A stretch of DNA of 25,516 nucleotides from CAXRBC01 sp041158045. Lineage in GTDB: Bacteria > Actinomycetota > Acidimicrobiia > Acidimicrobiales > Ilumatobacteraceae. The stretch spans positions 1 through 25,516 of the forward strand of contig JBEBCD010000058.1 in assembly GCA_041158045.1 (NCBI GenBank), given 5' to 3'. Below the pieces are notes generated by a model. The model was not told the DNA's origin. It saw only the letters and a list, made by a program, of their open reading frames with translations, and did not search any database. Positions 14,092-21,967 of this stretch are shown here, piece by piece (position 1 is the stretch's first letter; each line of letters opens with the position of its first letter). The translations under genes and the position numbers were made by a program.

Positions 14092-14106
14092 CGGGCGGTC
14101 CGCCCG
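14092..14106 (+). other. Short hairpin covering the clpX-folC junction
   Basis: CGGGCG and CGCCCG pair across a 3-nt loop; the last base of the right arm is the first base of the folC GTG start. It could damp folC translation or be a weak terminator, or be chance in such GC-rich DNA. Confidence 0.3.
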
Positions 14107-15392
14107 TGAGGTACGACGAGGCGCTCGCGTACCTCGACGCGCACTCGAGCTTCGAGCGCACCGGCCGCATCGCGGAGCCGTCGCTCGGCGTCATCCGCAC
14201 GCTCTGCGACCTCATGGGGCACCCCGAGCACGCGTACCGCACGGTGCACGTCACGGGCACCAACGGCAAGGGCAGCACCGTCCAGATCGCGACGCGGCTC
14301 CTCGACGCGCACCACCTGCGCGTCGGCACCTACACGAGCCCGCACCTCGAGCGGATCAACGAGCGCATCTCGATCGCCGGGGAGCCGATCTCCGACGAGG
14401 CGTTCGCCGAGCACGTCGGGGCGGTCGCGGACCTCGAGGTGCTCGGGGGCGTGCAGCCGAGCTTCTTCGAGATCATGACGGCCGTCGCCCTCCGGTGGTT
14501 CGCCGACGAGGGCGTCGACGCCGCGGTGGTGGAGGTCGGCATGCTCGGGCGCTGGGACGCGACCAACGTCGTGGACTCCCACGTCGCCGTGGTGACCAAC
14601 ATCGCGCTCGACCACACCGAGTACGCGGGACCGACCCTCGCCCACATCGCCGCCGAGAAGGCCGGCATCGTCAAGCCCGCGAGCACCCTCGTGCTCGGGG
14701 ACGTCAACGAGGACCTCCGCGGCATCTTCCTCGCGGAGCCCGCCGCGCGCCGGGTGCTGCGGGGCGAGGACTACGACTGCGACCGCAACGACCTCGCCGT
14801 GGGGGGCCGGATGGTGACGGTCCGCGGCCCGCGCGCCGCCTACGAGGACGTCTTCGTGCCGCTGCACGGCGCCCACCAGGGGGTCAACGCCGCGACCGCG
14901 ATCTGCGCGGCCGAGGAGTTCTTCGACGCACCGATCCCGCGCGACGTGCTCGACGACGCGATGTCGCGAGTGGCGATGCCGGGACGATTCGAGGTCGTGC
15001 GGCGCCGCCCGCTCGTCGTGCTCGACGGCGCGCACAACCCGGCGGGTGCCGAGACGTGCGCGCAGGTGTTCTTCGAGGACTTCGAGCCGAGCGGGCGCCG
15101 CATCCTCGTCACGGGGTCGCTGCGCAGCCGCGATCCCGAGCAGATGCTGCTCGCGCTGCGCGCCGACGAGTACGACGTCGTCGTCACCTGCCGCCCGCCG
15201 TCGCCGCGCGGGATGGACGCGGAGGAGACGGCCGAGGTCGCGCGTCGGATCGGCTGCGACCACGTGCTGGTCGCGCCGTCGGTCGCCCGCGCGTGCGACC
15301 TCGCCCTCGGCACCGCGGGGGAGGACGACGCGGTGCTCGTCACGGGCTCGCTCTACGTCGTGGGGAGTGCGCGCGAGCACCTGCGCCAATAG
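14106..15392 (+). CDS. folC: Folylpolyglutamate synthase / dihydrofolate synthase
   Basis: Adds glutamate to dihydropteroate and/or to folates (Mur-ligase family), making and retaining folate cofactors in the cytoplasm. The 428-residue protein has the P-loop TGTNGKGST at 50-58, the YTSPHLERINERI folate-site stretch, TNIALDHTEYAGPTLAHIAAEKAGI (Mur-ligase centre with metal ligands), and the C-terminal VVLDGAHNPAGA motif. GTG 14106 starts 16 bp after clpX; the first residues MRYDEALAYLD are typical. In most actinobacteria valS lies between clpX and folC; it is absent here. The stop codon TAG supplies the first bases of the ndk -10 box. Confidence 0.94.
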   Translation: MRYDEALAYLDAHSSFERTGRIAEPSLGVIRTLCDLMGHPEHAYRTVHVTGTNGKGSTVQIATRLLDAHHLRVGTYTSPHLERINERISIAGEPISDEAFAEHVGAVADLEVLGGVQPSFFEIMTAVALRWFADEGVDAAVVEVGMLGRWDATNVVDSHVAVVTNIALDHTEYAGPTLAHIAAEKAGIVKPASTLVLGDVNEDLRGIFLAEPAARRVLRGEDYDCDRNDLAVGGRMVTVRGPRAAYEDVFVPLHGAHQGVNAATAICAAEEFFDAPIPRDVLDDAMSRVAMPGRFEVVRRRPLVVLDGAHNPAGAETCAQVFFEDFEPSGRRILVTGSLRSRDPEQMLLALRADEYDVVVTCRPPSPRGMDAEETAEVARRIGCDHVLVAPSVARACDLALGTAGEDDAVLVTGSLYVVGSAREHLRQ

Positions 15393-15395
15393 CCT
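15390..15395 (+). promoter_or_regulatory. -10 box (TAGCCT) of ndk, overlapping the folC stop codon
   Basis: The TAG stop of folC is the first half of TAGCCT, followed by 7 nt and the ndk ATG at 15403: leaderless geometry. Confidence 0.55.
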
Positions 15396-15402
15396 GCAGC
15401 CC

Positions 15403-15819
15403 ATGTCCACGCGCACCCTCGTCCTGCTCAAGCCCGACGCCGTCGAGCGCGGCCACGTCGGCGAGATCGTCTCGCGCTTCGAGCGCAAGGGGCTGCGGCT
15501 CGCGGCGATGGAGCTGCGCACCCTCGACGCCGCGACGCTCGGTCGCCACTACGAGGAGCACGCGGGCAAGTCGTTCTACGCCGACCTCGTCGCCTTCATG
15601 TCGCGCGGCCCCGTCGTCGCGATGGTCGTCGAGGGACCCGAGGACACGTGGGAGATCGTGCGCGCCATGATGGGCGCGACCAACCCGCGCGCCGCCGCCC
15701 CCGGCACGATCCGCGGCGACCTCGGCACGATCTTCACGGAAAACCTCATCCACGGCAGCGACTCGGCCGCGTCGGCCGCGCGCGAGATCGGCATCTTCTT
15801 CCCGCGCCTCGCCGGGTAG
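15403..15819 (+). CDS. ndk: Nucleoside diphosphate kinase
   Basis: Transfers phosphate from ATP to NDPs through a phosphohistidine, supplying NTPs and dNTPs. The 138-residue protein has the expected length, the N-terminal TLVLLKPDAVERG, and the active-site segment ENLIHGSDS with H117 as the phosphorylated residue. The R-G-D-L-G motif before it (residues 104-108) is standard. ATG 15403 is supported by the -10 box and by family length; the frame upstream is a shadow of folC. Only 6 bp separate it from mreB, so the rod-shape genes may be read from the ndk promoter. Confidence 0.97.
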   Translation: MSTRTLVLLKPDAVERGHVGEIVSRFERKGLRLAAMELRTLDAATLGRHYEEHAGKSFYADLVAFMSRGPVVAMVVEGPEDTWEIVRAMMGATNPRAAAPGTIRGDLGTIFTENLIHGSDSAASAAREIGIFFPRLAG

Positions 15820-15825
15820 CCGCCC

Positions 15826-16860
15826 GTGGCAGGCACCAACCCGCTGTCACTCGGCCGCGACATCGCGATCGACCTCGGGACGGCCAACACCCTCATCTAC
15901 GTCAAGGGCGAGGGGCTCGTCCTCAACGAGCCGTCGTACGTCGCGCTCGACGCGCGGACCAACCAGGTGCTCGCCGTCGGTGCCGAGGCCAAGCGGATGG
16001 CGGGCAAGGCCCCCAAGAGCATCCGCATCGTGCGCCCGCTCAAGGACGGCGTGATCGCCGACTTCGACGTCTGCGAGCAGATGCTCAAGCAGTTCATGCA
16101 GACGATCTCGCGCAGCCGCTGGGGCAAGCCGCGGGTGATCGTCGCGGTGCCGTCGGAGGTCACCGGCGTCGAGCGCCGCGCGGTGCAGGACGCCGCCGAG
16201 TTCGCCGGTGCCCGGCGCCCCGTCTTCATCATCGAGGAGCCCATGGCCGCCGCGATCGGCGCCGGCCTCGAGGTCCATCAGGCGACGGCCAACCTCATCG
16301 TCGACATCGGTGGCGGCACCACCGAGGTGGCCGTCATCTCCCTCGGCGGCATCGTGACGGCGCTGTCGGCGCGGGTCGGCGGCGACGCGATGGACGCCGC
16401 GATCGTCGCGGCATTCCGCAAGGACCTCGGGCTGGACATCGGCGAGTCGACGGCCGAGGACGTGAAGAAGCTGCTCGGCTCGGCGTGGATGCTGACCTCG
16501 GAGATCGACGCCGACGTGGCGGGTCGCGATGCCGTGACGGGGCTCCCGCGGTCCCAGGCCGTGTCGTCGCGCGCCGTGCGCGAGATGCTCGAGCCCGTCG
16601 TGTCCGAGATCGTCGACGCGGTACGCAGCGCGCTCGAGAAGACGCCGCCCGAGCTCGCCGCCGACGTGATCTCGCGCGGCATCGTGCTCGCGGGCGGCGG
16701 CTCGCTCCTCACCGGCCTGCCCGAGCGTGTGACGCACGAGACGGGGATCCAGACCTTCCGCGCGCCCGAGCCGCTCCTCGCGGTGGTCCTCGGCGCGGGG
16801 ATGTCGCTGGATAATTTGGATGCGATGCGGGGCCAGTTGTCCACGGGCGAGGGCCTCTAG
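15826..16860 (+). CDS. mreB: Rod shape-determining protein MreB
   Basis: Bacterial actin that forms membrane-bound filaments directing lateral cell-wall synthesis with MreC, MreD, RodA and PBP2, all encoded next. The 344-residue protein has the actin-fold phosphate-1 loop DLGTANT (residues 16-22), the connect-1 region with VPSEVTGVERRAV, phosphate-2 DIGGGTTEVA and the adenosine motif VLAGGGSLLTGLPE. GTG 15826 gives the usual short N-terminus. It is the first gene of the elongasome cluster, 6 bp after ndk. Confidence 0.97.
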   Translation: MAGTNPLSLGRDIAIDLGTANTLIYVKGEGLVLNEPSYVALDARTNQVLAVGAEAKRMAGKAPKSIRIVRPLKDGVIADFDVCEQMLKQFMQTISRSRWGKPRVIVAVPSEVTGVERRAVQDAAEFAGARRPVFIIEEPMAAAIGAGLEVHQATANLIVDIGGGTTEVAVISLGGIVTALSARVGGDAMDAAIVAAFRKDLGLDIGESTAEDVKKLLGSAWMLTSEIDADVAGRDAVTGLPRSQAVSSRAVREMLEPVVSEIVDAVRSALEKTPPELAADVISRGIVLAGGGSLLTGLPERVTHETGIQTFRAPEPLLAVVLGAGMSLDNLDAMRGQLSTGEGL

Positions 16861-16861
16861 A

Positions 16862-16889
16862 TCGTCCGTCCGCGGCGATAGTCGGACGA
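16862..16889 (+). repeat. 7-bp inverted repeat between mreB and mreC
   Basis: TCGTCCG (16862-16868) and CGGACGA (16883-16889) are complementary with 14 nt between, filling most of the 39-bp gap. It may fold in the polycistronic mRNA and adjust mreC expression relative to mreB; chance is possible. Confidence 0.4.
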
Positions 16890-16899
16890 CCCGGACCAG

Positions 16900-17982
16900 G
16901 TGGCGACCAACAGGACGACCCGCCGGCGAGCCATCGCGCTGCTCGCCCTCACGAGCATCGCGCTCACGACGCTCAGCCTCCGCGACGCGCCGGTCGTCGG
17001 TGCGCTGCGCGGCACGTTCCTCGTCGTGTTCCGCCCGTTCGAGGGCGCGGTGCGCGTCGTCACGCGGCCGCTCTCCAACGCGTGGTACGGCGTGCGCAAC
17101 TACGGCGACGTCCTCGACGAGAACGAGGTGCTCCGCGAGCGCATCGCGCAGCAGGAGGGCGCCGCCGTCGCGGCGGCCGCATCGGTGCGCCTCGCCCAGG
17201 AGCTGCTCGCCCTCAACGGCCTGCCCACCCTCGCGGGCATCAGCACCGTGACCGCGCAGGCGATCGGCGAGTCGCCGGGCAACTTCTCCCAGACGATCGA
17301 GATCAACCAGGGGAGCGAGAACGGCATCCGCGTCGGCATGCCGGTGCTCAACGCGGCGGGGCTCGTCGGCAAGGTGGCGAGCGTGTCCACCGACCGCGCC
17401 GTCGTCATGCTCCTCACCGACCCCGACTTCGCCCTCGCCGTGAAGATCGTGAGCCAGCCCCCGCCCGGCACCACCACGACGCTGCCGCCCGCCGACGTGC
17501 CGACCGCCTCCTCGGTCGTCGCGATCGAGGGCGAGACCGACGTCCAGCCGGGCGTGGAGACGACCACGACGTCCTCCACCACCACGACGACCTCGACGAT
17601 CGCCGGCTTCACCCCCTCGGTCACCACGCTGCCGCCCGCGCCGCAGGGCGTCTCGTCGATCACCGTGCCCGCCCTCGGCCAGCTGGCCGTGCGCGAGACC
17701 GGCGTCATCGAGGGTCGCGGACCCGGGCGGTTCCCCACCGTGCGCTTCGTCTCCACCGACCCGCGCCTCGGCGAGGTCCGCGTCGGCACCCCGATCGTGA
17801 CGGCGGGCGGGTCGCGCAGCCTCGCCCCGCCGGACATCGTGATCGGCACGGTGTCGCGCGTCGTCGCGCGCACGGGCACCGCCGGACCGGTGCTCGAGGT
17901 CGAGCCGCTCGCCGACCTGTCCAACCTCTCGTTCCTGCGCGTGCTGCTGTACCAGCCCGTCACCGAGCGCACGACCCCCTGA
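16900..17982 (+). CDS. mreC: Rod shape-determining protein MreC with Thr-rich insert
   Basis: Bitopic elongasome scaffold that activates PBP2/RodA from outside the membrane. The 360-residue protein has a basic cytoplasmic start (NRTTRRR), one membrane segment (AIALLALTSIALTTLSL), a short coiled coil (about 70-105, LDENEVLRERIAQQEGAA) and the extracellular double beta-barrel (ALNGLPTL...NQGSENGIRVGMPVLNAAGLVGKV...TDPDFALAVKI). From about residue 188 to 250 a Thr/Ser/Pro-rich low-complexity stretch interrupts the barrel region before the fold resumes (TGVIEGRGPGRFPTVRFV). GTG 16900 gives the expected short cytoplasmic tail. It is followed by mreD after 13 bp. Confidence 0.93.
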   Translation: MATNRTTRRRAIALLALTSIALTTLSLRDAPVVGALRGTFLVVFRPFEGAVRVVTRPLSNAWYGVRNYGDVLDENEVLRERIAQQEGAAVAAAASVRLAQELLALNGLPTLAGISTVTAQAIGESPGNFSQTIEINQGSENGIRVGMPVLNAAGLVGKVASVSTDRAVVMLLTDPDFALAVKIVSQPPPGTTTTLPPADVPTASSVVAIEGETDVQPGVETTTTSSTTTTTSTIAGFTPSVTTLPPAPQGVSSITVPALGQLAVRETGVIEGRGPGRFPTVRFVSTDPRLGEVRVGTPIVTAGGSRSLAPPDIVIGTVSRVVARTGTAGPVLEVEPLADLSNLSFLRVLLYQPVTERTTP

Positions 17983-17995
17983 CCGCGCGCCGGCC

Positions 17996-18517
17996 GTGAC
18001 CACCCTCCTGCGCGTGCTCGCCAGCCGCTGGACGCGGCTCGTGCTCGTCGCGATGCTCGCGGCCGCCGTCCAGGCGACCGTCGCCGCCGACCTGCCGTTC
18101 CTCGGCGTCGTCGCGCAGCCGGTGCTCCTGCTCGCCGTCGCGGTCGGCGCCGCGCACGGCCCCGCCGACGGGCTCCTCGCCGGGTTCGTCGCCGGGCTCG
18201 TGGCCGACCTCGCGTTCGGCGACGTCGTCGGGCTCGGCGCGGTGGCGATCGGTGCCGCGGGCGCGACGGCGGGCCTCCTCGTCGCCGTCTTCCGCGACCC
18301 GCCGTGGTGGGTGCGCGTCGCGGCGATGGTCGTCGCGAGCGGGCTCGGCGAGGCGTACGTGCCCGTGCTGAAGTCGCTCGTGGGCATCGACGGCTGGGTG
18401 CGCCCGCGCGTCGTCGCGGTCGCGCTGCTCGTCGCGGCGATGCACCTCGTCGTCGCGCCCGCGATCCTCCCGCTCGGGCGCTGGGTCATGCGCGAGGCGC
18501 CGGAGGAGCTGCGGTGA
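17996..18517 (+). CDS. mreD: Rod shape-determining protein MreD
   Basis: Small polytopic elongasome component that partners MreC. The 173-residue protein has five or six hydrophobic segments (for example LVLVAMLAAAVQATV, PVLLLAVAVGAAHG, GLLAGFVAGLVADLAFG) and the LxAGFxxGLxxDL pattern seen in MreD. GTG 17996 begins 13 bp after mreC, and its TGA overlaps the next gene's GTG by 4 bp, implying translational coupling with PBP2. Confidence 0.9.
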   Translation: MTTLLRVLASRWTRLVLVAMLAAAVQATVAADLPFLGVVAQPVLLLAVAVGAAHGPADGLLAGFVAGLVADLAFGDVVGLGAVAIGAAGATAGLLVAVFRDPPWWVRVAAMVVASGLGEAYVPVLKSLVGIDGWVRPRVVAVALLVAAMHLVVAPAILPLGRWVMREAPEELR

Positions 18518-20682
18518 GGACGACGGGCACGCCGCGCCGGCTCTCCGCGCTCGGGATCGCCGCCGTGCTGCTCCTCGGCGGGCTCACGACTCGCATGTGG
18601 TTCCTCCAGGCGGTGTCGTCGCGCGGCGTCGAGGAGGTCATCAACCAGGTCCGCACCCGCACGATCAAGCTGCTGCCGGAGCGCGGGCGCATCTTCGACG
18701 CCGCCGGTCGCGTGGCCGCGGACAACCGCCGCACCCTCGTCGTGACGCTCGACCAGGCCGTCCTGCGCCGACCCGCCGTGCGCCTCGAGCTCGCGCAGCG
18801 CCTGTCGGGCCCGCTCAACGTGCCGATCGCGACGCTGCTCGACCGCATGACCGACGAGCGCTACGGCCCCTACGACGCCGTGCCGCTGCGCGAGGGCGTG
18901 AGCGAGGACACCGCGCTGTTCCTCATGGAGCGCAAGCAGGACTTCCCCGGCCTCTACGTCCGAGAGGAGTGGCGGCGCACCTACCCGTACGGCGCGGTCG
19001 GCGGGCACGTCGTGGGTTACCTCGGCGCGATCCTCAAGGAGAACCTCGCCTACTACCGCTCGCTCGGCTACGACCCCAACGAGCGGGTCGGCCAGTACGG
19101 CGTGGAGCAGCACTACGAGACGGCCCTGCGCGGCACGCCGGGCTACGTGCGCTACGAGGTGGACGCGATCGGCAACATCCTGCGGGTCATCGAGCGCGTC
19201 GAGCCGCAGCCCGGCCGCGACCTCCTCCTGTCGATCGACCTCGGGCTCCAGCAGTTCGTCGAGCAGGCGCTCGAGACGCAGCTGCTGGTGCGCCGCCGCG
19301 TCGCGGCCGGCGAGGTGCGCCTGCCCGACGGCACGCTCGACCCGCAGTACGAGCCGGTCAACTACTACAAGGCGCCCGCGGGCTCGGCGGTGGTGCTCAA
19401 CCATCGCACGGGCGACGTCGTGGCGATGGCGTCGTACCCGCGGTTCGACCCCCGGTGGTTCTCCGGCGGCGTCTCGCGCGAGCGCTTCGCCATCGTCTTC
19501 CCGCGCACCGAGGACCCCGACCTGTCAATCCTCGTCAACCGCGCGGTCTCCGGCCGCTACAACGTGGGCTCCTCGCTCAAGCCGTTCGTCGCGTACGCGG
19601 CGCTCAACACCGGGCAGCTGCCCGGCGGGTCGACGTACACCTTCGACGACCGCGGCACCTACAAGCTCGAGAGCATCCCCGAGGACCGCTGCCAGCAGGG
19701 CGTCAAGTGCGTGTTCCGCAACTCGGTCTGCCGCGCCACGGGCGCACCCTGCCGCTACGGCAAGGTCGACGTCACCGCGGCGCTCGCGGTGTCGAGCGAC
19801 ACCTTCTTCTACAAGATCGGCGAACAGATCCTCACCGAGCGGGGCTACGCGCCGGTGCTCGAGGAGCAGATGCGATTGTTCGGTTTCGGATCCCCGACCA
19901 ACGTCGATCTCCCGTACGAGTACGCGGGCACGGTGCCGAGCAAGGAGCTGAAGCGCCGGCTCGCCGACATCGGCGCGATCAGCGAGGAGTCGGGGAGCGC
20001 GTACTACGTGGGCGACCAGGTGCTCTTCGCGATCGGCCAGGGGCTCTTCTCCGCCACGCCGCTGCAGATGGCCAACGCGTACGCGACGTTGGCCAACCGC
20101 GGTCGGCACTTCGAGCCGCGCGTCGGCAAGGCGCTGCTCGCGCCGGGCACGCCCAACGTGCGCCCCGGCTGGGTCGACGTCGCGCGGGCCGAGCGGGTGG
20201 CGGAGCTGTCGGACCGCGAGCCCGAGCTGGTGCCGATGCGCGGCGACGTCCGCGAGCCGATCGTGGCCGGCCTCGAGCGGGTCGTGACCGGCCCCGGTGT
20301 GGACTTCGACTACTACCACCGCGCGACGGGGGAGAACCTCTTCCGCAACTACCCGCACGACGAGCTGCCGATCGGCGGCAAGACCGGCACGGCCCAGGGC
20401 TTCAACAACCTGCCGTGGAACGACTCGTCGGCGTTCGGCGCGATCAGCCTCTCCGCGCTACGGCCGTTCAGCGTCTACGCCTACCTCGAGAAGGCGGGGT
20501 ACGGCTCGCAGGCCGCGGCCCCGGTCGTGAAGTGCGTCTTCACCGCGCTCGCCGGCCGCTACCGCCTCGACTCGGTGCTGCAGGCCGACCCGCTCGACAC
20601 GGGGGCGCTCGTCTCGGCGCCGCGCACGTCGCTGCGCAACCCGGCGTGCCTCGCATCGGTGGCGTCGGAGGCGCGCGAGTAG
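18514..20682 (+). CDS. mrdA: Penicillin-binding protein 2 (peptidoglycan transpeptidase) with four-cysteine insert
   Basis: Class B PBP that cross-links peptidoglycan during elongation, paired with RodA. The 722-residue protein has one N-terminal membrane anchor (ALGIAAVLLLGGLTTRMWFL), the pedestal domain (LLPERGRIFDAAGRVAADN; VGGHVVGYLGAI) and the transpeptidase domain with S353-S-L-K356, S427-S-D429 and K623-T-G. Between the first two motifs lies a segment with cysteines 393, 399, 406 and 413, not a usual part of PBP2; two disulfides outside the membrane are possible. GTG 18514 overlaps the mreD stop (GTGA) and starts just before the anchor; the longer frame upstream is a shadow of mreD. 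Its TAG shares one base with the rodA GTG. Confidence 0.94.
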   Translation: MRTTGTPRRLSALGIAAVLLLGGLTTRMWFLQAVSSRGVEEVINQVRTRTIKLLPERGRIFDAAGRVAADNRRTLVVTLDQAVLRRPAVRLELAQRLSGPLNVPIATLLDRMTDERYGPYDAVPLREGVSEDTALFLMERKQDFPGLYVREEWRRTYPYGAVGGHVVGYLGAILKENLAYYRSLGYDPNERVGQYGVEQHYETALRGTPGYVRYEVDAIGNILRVIERVEPQPGRDLLLSIDLGLQQFVEQALETQLLVRRRVAAGEVRLPDGTLDPQYEPVNYYKAPAGSAVVLNHRTGDVVAMASYPRFDPRWFSGGVSRERFAIVFPRTEDPDLSILVNRAVSGRYNVGSSLKPFVAYAALNTGQLPGGSTYTFDDRGTYKLESIPEDRCQQGVKCVFRNSVCRATGAPCRYGKVDVTAALAVSSDTFFYKIGEQILTERGYAPVLEEQMRLFGFGSPTNVDLPYEYAGTVPSKELKRRLADIGAISEESGSAYYVGDQVLFAIGQGLFSATPLQMANAYATLANRGRHFEPRVGKALLAPGTPNVRPGWVDVARAERVAELSDREPELVPMRGDVREPIVAGLERVVTGPGVDFDYYHRATGENLFRNYPHDELPIGGKTGTAQGFNNLPWNDSSAFGAISLSALRPFSVYAYLEKAGYGSQAAAPVVKCVFTALAGRYRLDSVLQADPLDTGALVSAPRTSLRNPACLASVASEARE

Positions 20683-21860
20683 TGCCCGCGGCGACGCCCC
20701 CGCTCGTGCGCCGCGCCCCGCGGCTGCGCTGGTCGCTGCCCGGTGCCGGCACGACGCCGTGGCGCGAGGCGGACTGGGTGCTGCTCGCTGCCGTCGCCCT
20801 CCTCGGCGTGATCGGCGCGTTCACCGTCTACTCGGCCACCCGCACGCGCCTCGAGCGCCTCGGGATCGACGAGTACTACTACGTCCAGCGCCAGGTCGTG
20901 TACCTCGTCATCGTCACCGGGGTGCTCGCGCTCGTGATGTGGGTGGGCCACGACGCGATCCGCGAGCGCGGCCTGTGGTGGTACGGGCTGGCGGGCGTGC
21001 TGCTCGTCTTCGTCCTCGTCTCGGGCGCCGTCACGCGCGGTGCGCGCCTCGCGTTCGACCTCGGGGCGTTCTCGGTGCAGCCCGCCGAGTTCATGAAGTT
21101 CGCGGTGCTGGTGCTCGTCGCCGCGTACGCCGCCGACTCGTTCTCCGCCCGGATCGACTACCACCAGTTCACGGTCTCGCTGTGGCTGCTCGTGCTGCCG
21201 GTCGCGCTCATCCTCCTGCAGCCGGATCTCGGCTCGGCGACGGTGCTCGCGGCGGGCGTGCTGGGCGTGCTGCTCGTGGCCGGCGCGCGGCGGCGGTACT
21301 TCCTCGGCTACATCGCCCTCGCGGCACTCACCGCGGCGCTCACGGTGGTGGGCGGCGTGGCCAACGACTACCAGCTCGGGCGTTTCCGCGCGTGGTTCAA
21401 CCAGGACTCGACGGCGCCGGAGCTGCAGCGCATCGTGCTGCAGGTGCGCTTCGCCAAGCGCGCGGTGTCGAGCGGTGGCATCCTCGGCAAGGGCTACCTG
21501 GACGGCCCGCTCACCAACGGCGCGTACGTGCCCGTGCAGTTCAGCGACTTCCCCTTCTCGGCGATCGCCGAGCAGTTCGGCATGGTCGGCGGCATCGTGG
21601 TGATCGGGCTGTTCGCCACGATCCTGTGGCGGCTCTGGTCGATCGCCGAGGCCGCCCGCCAACCCTTCGACCGCCTCTTCGTCGTGGGCGTCTTCACGAT
21701 GCTGCTCTGGCAGGTCTTCCAGAACCTCGGGATGACCATGGGGATCATGCCCGTGAGCGGCCTGCCCCTCCCGTTCGTGTCCTACGGGGGGTCGCACCTC
21801 GTGGGCAGCGCGCTGCTCGTGGGCATGTGCGAGAGCATCCACATGCGTCGCAAGTCCTGA
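20682..21860 (+). CDS. rodA: Peptidoglycan glycosyltransferase RodA (SEDS family)
   Basis: SEDS glycosyltransferase that polymerises lipid II in the elongasome together with PBP2. The 392-residue protein has about ten membrane segments, QPAEFMKFAVLVLVAAY, the LQPDLGSAT motif, the catalytic-region aspartate in QFSDFPFSAIAEQFG, and the C-terminal SGLPLPFVSYGGSHLVG. GTG 20682 (TAGTG) overlaps the PBP2 stop by one base; this start gives a cytoplasmic tail of about 25 residues before the first helix (WVLLAAVALLGVIGAF). It ends the rod-shape operon; the RNase E/G promoter follows within 10 bp. Confidence 0.95.
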   Translation: MPAATPPLVRRAPRLRWSLPGAGTTPWREADWVLLAAVALLGVIGAFTVYSATRTRLERLGIDEYYYVQRQVVYLVIVTGVLALVMWVGHDAIRERGLWWYGLAGVLLVFVLVSGAVTRGARLAFDLGAFSVQPAEFMKFAVLVLVAAYAADSFSARIDYHQFTVSLWLLVLPVALILLQPDLGSATVLAAGVLGVLLVAGARRRYFLGYIALAALTAALTVVGGVANDYQLGRFRAWFNQDSTAPELQRIVLQVRFAKRAVSSGGILGKGYLDGPLTNGAYVPVQFSDFPFSAIAEQFGMVGGIVVIGLFATILWRLWSIAEAARQPFDRLFVVGVFTMLLWQVFQNLGMTMGIMPVSGLPLPFVSYGGSHLVGSALLVGMCESIHMRRKS

Positions 21861-21869
21861 GCCCGCCGA

Positions 21870-21875
21870 TAGGCT
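21870..21875 (+). promoter_or_regulatory. -10 box (TAGGCT) of the RNase E/G operon
   Basis: Same TAG(C/G)NT hexamer as elsewhere, but 92 nt before the ATG, so this mRNA would carry an untranslated leader of about 85 nt, the longest in the window. Confidence 0.45.
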
Positions 21876-21926
21876 GACGCCCACACACGACGCACGACGC
21901 GACGGCGAGGCTGGCGCGAGGTGCGC

Positions 21927-21946
21927 GGCGCGGCAGATGCCGCGCC
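21927..21946 (+). promoter_or_regulatory. 5'-UTR hairpin of the RNase E/G mRNA
   Basis: GGCGCGGC and GCCGCGCC form a perfect 8-bp stem with loop AGAT, inside the leader and ending 4 nt before the AAGGG (21951-21955) that is the likely ribosome-binding site. In E. coli, RNase E autoregulates through hairpins in its own leader; a similar role is inferred. Confidence 0.5.
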
Positions 21947-21967
21947 ATCGAAGGGATCGCTGATTAC

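Noticed and set aside
17557..17601. Thr-codon repeats in mreC as a microsatellite or phase-variable tract
   Set aside because: ACC and ACG codons are mixed, and the DNA is not a uniform tandem repeat long enough for slippage.
15847..19404. A 1185-codon open frame on the minus strand opposite mreB-PBP2
   Set aside because: It lies antisense to four well-recognised genes, its translation is a low-complexity Arg/Ala/Asp/His mixture, and long antisense frames are expected at this GC content.
18597..20681. Open frame upstream of rodA that would give RodA a 700-residue N-terminal extension
   Set aside because: The upstream part is PBP2 read in the wrong frame. RodA has a natural GTG start at 20682 that overlaps the PBP2 stop.
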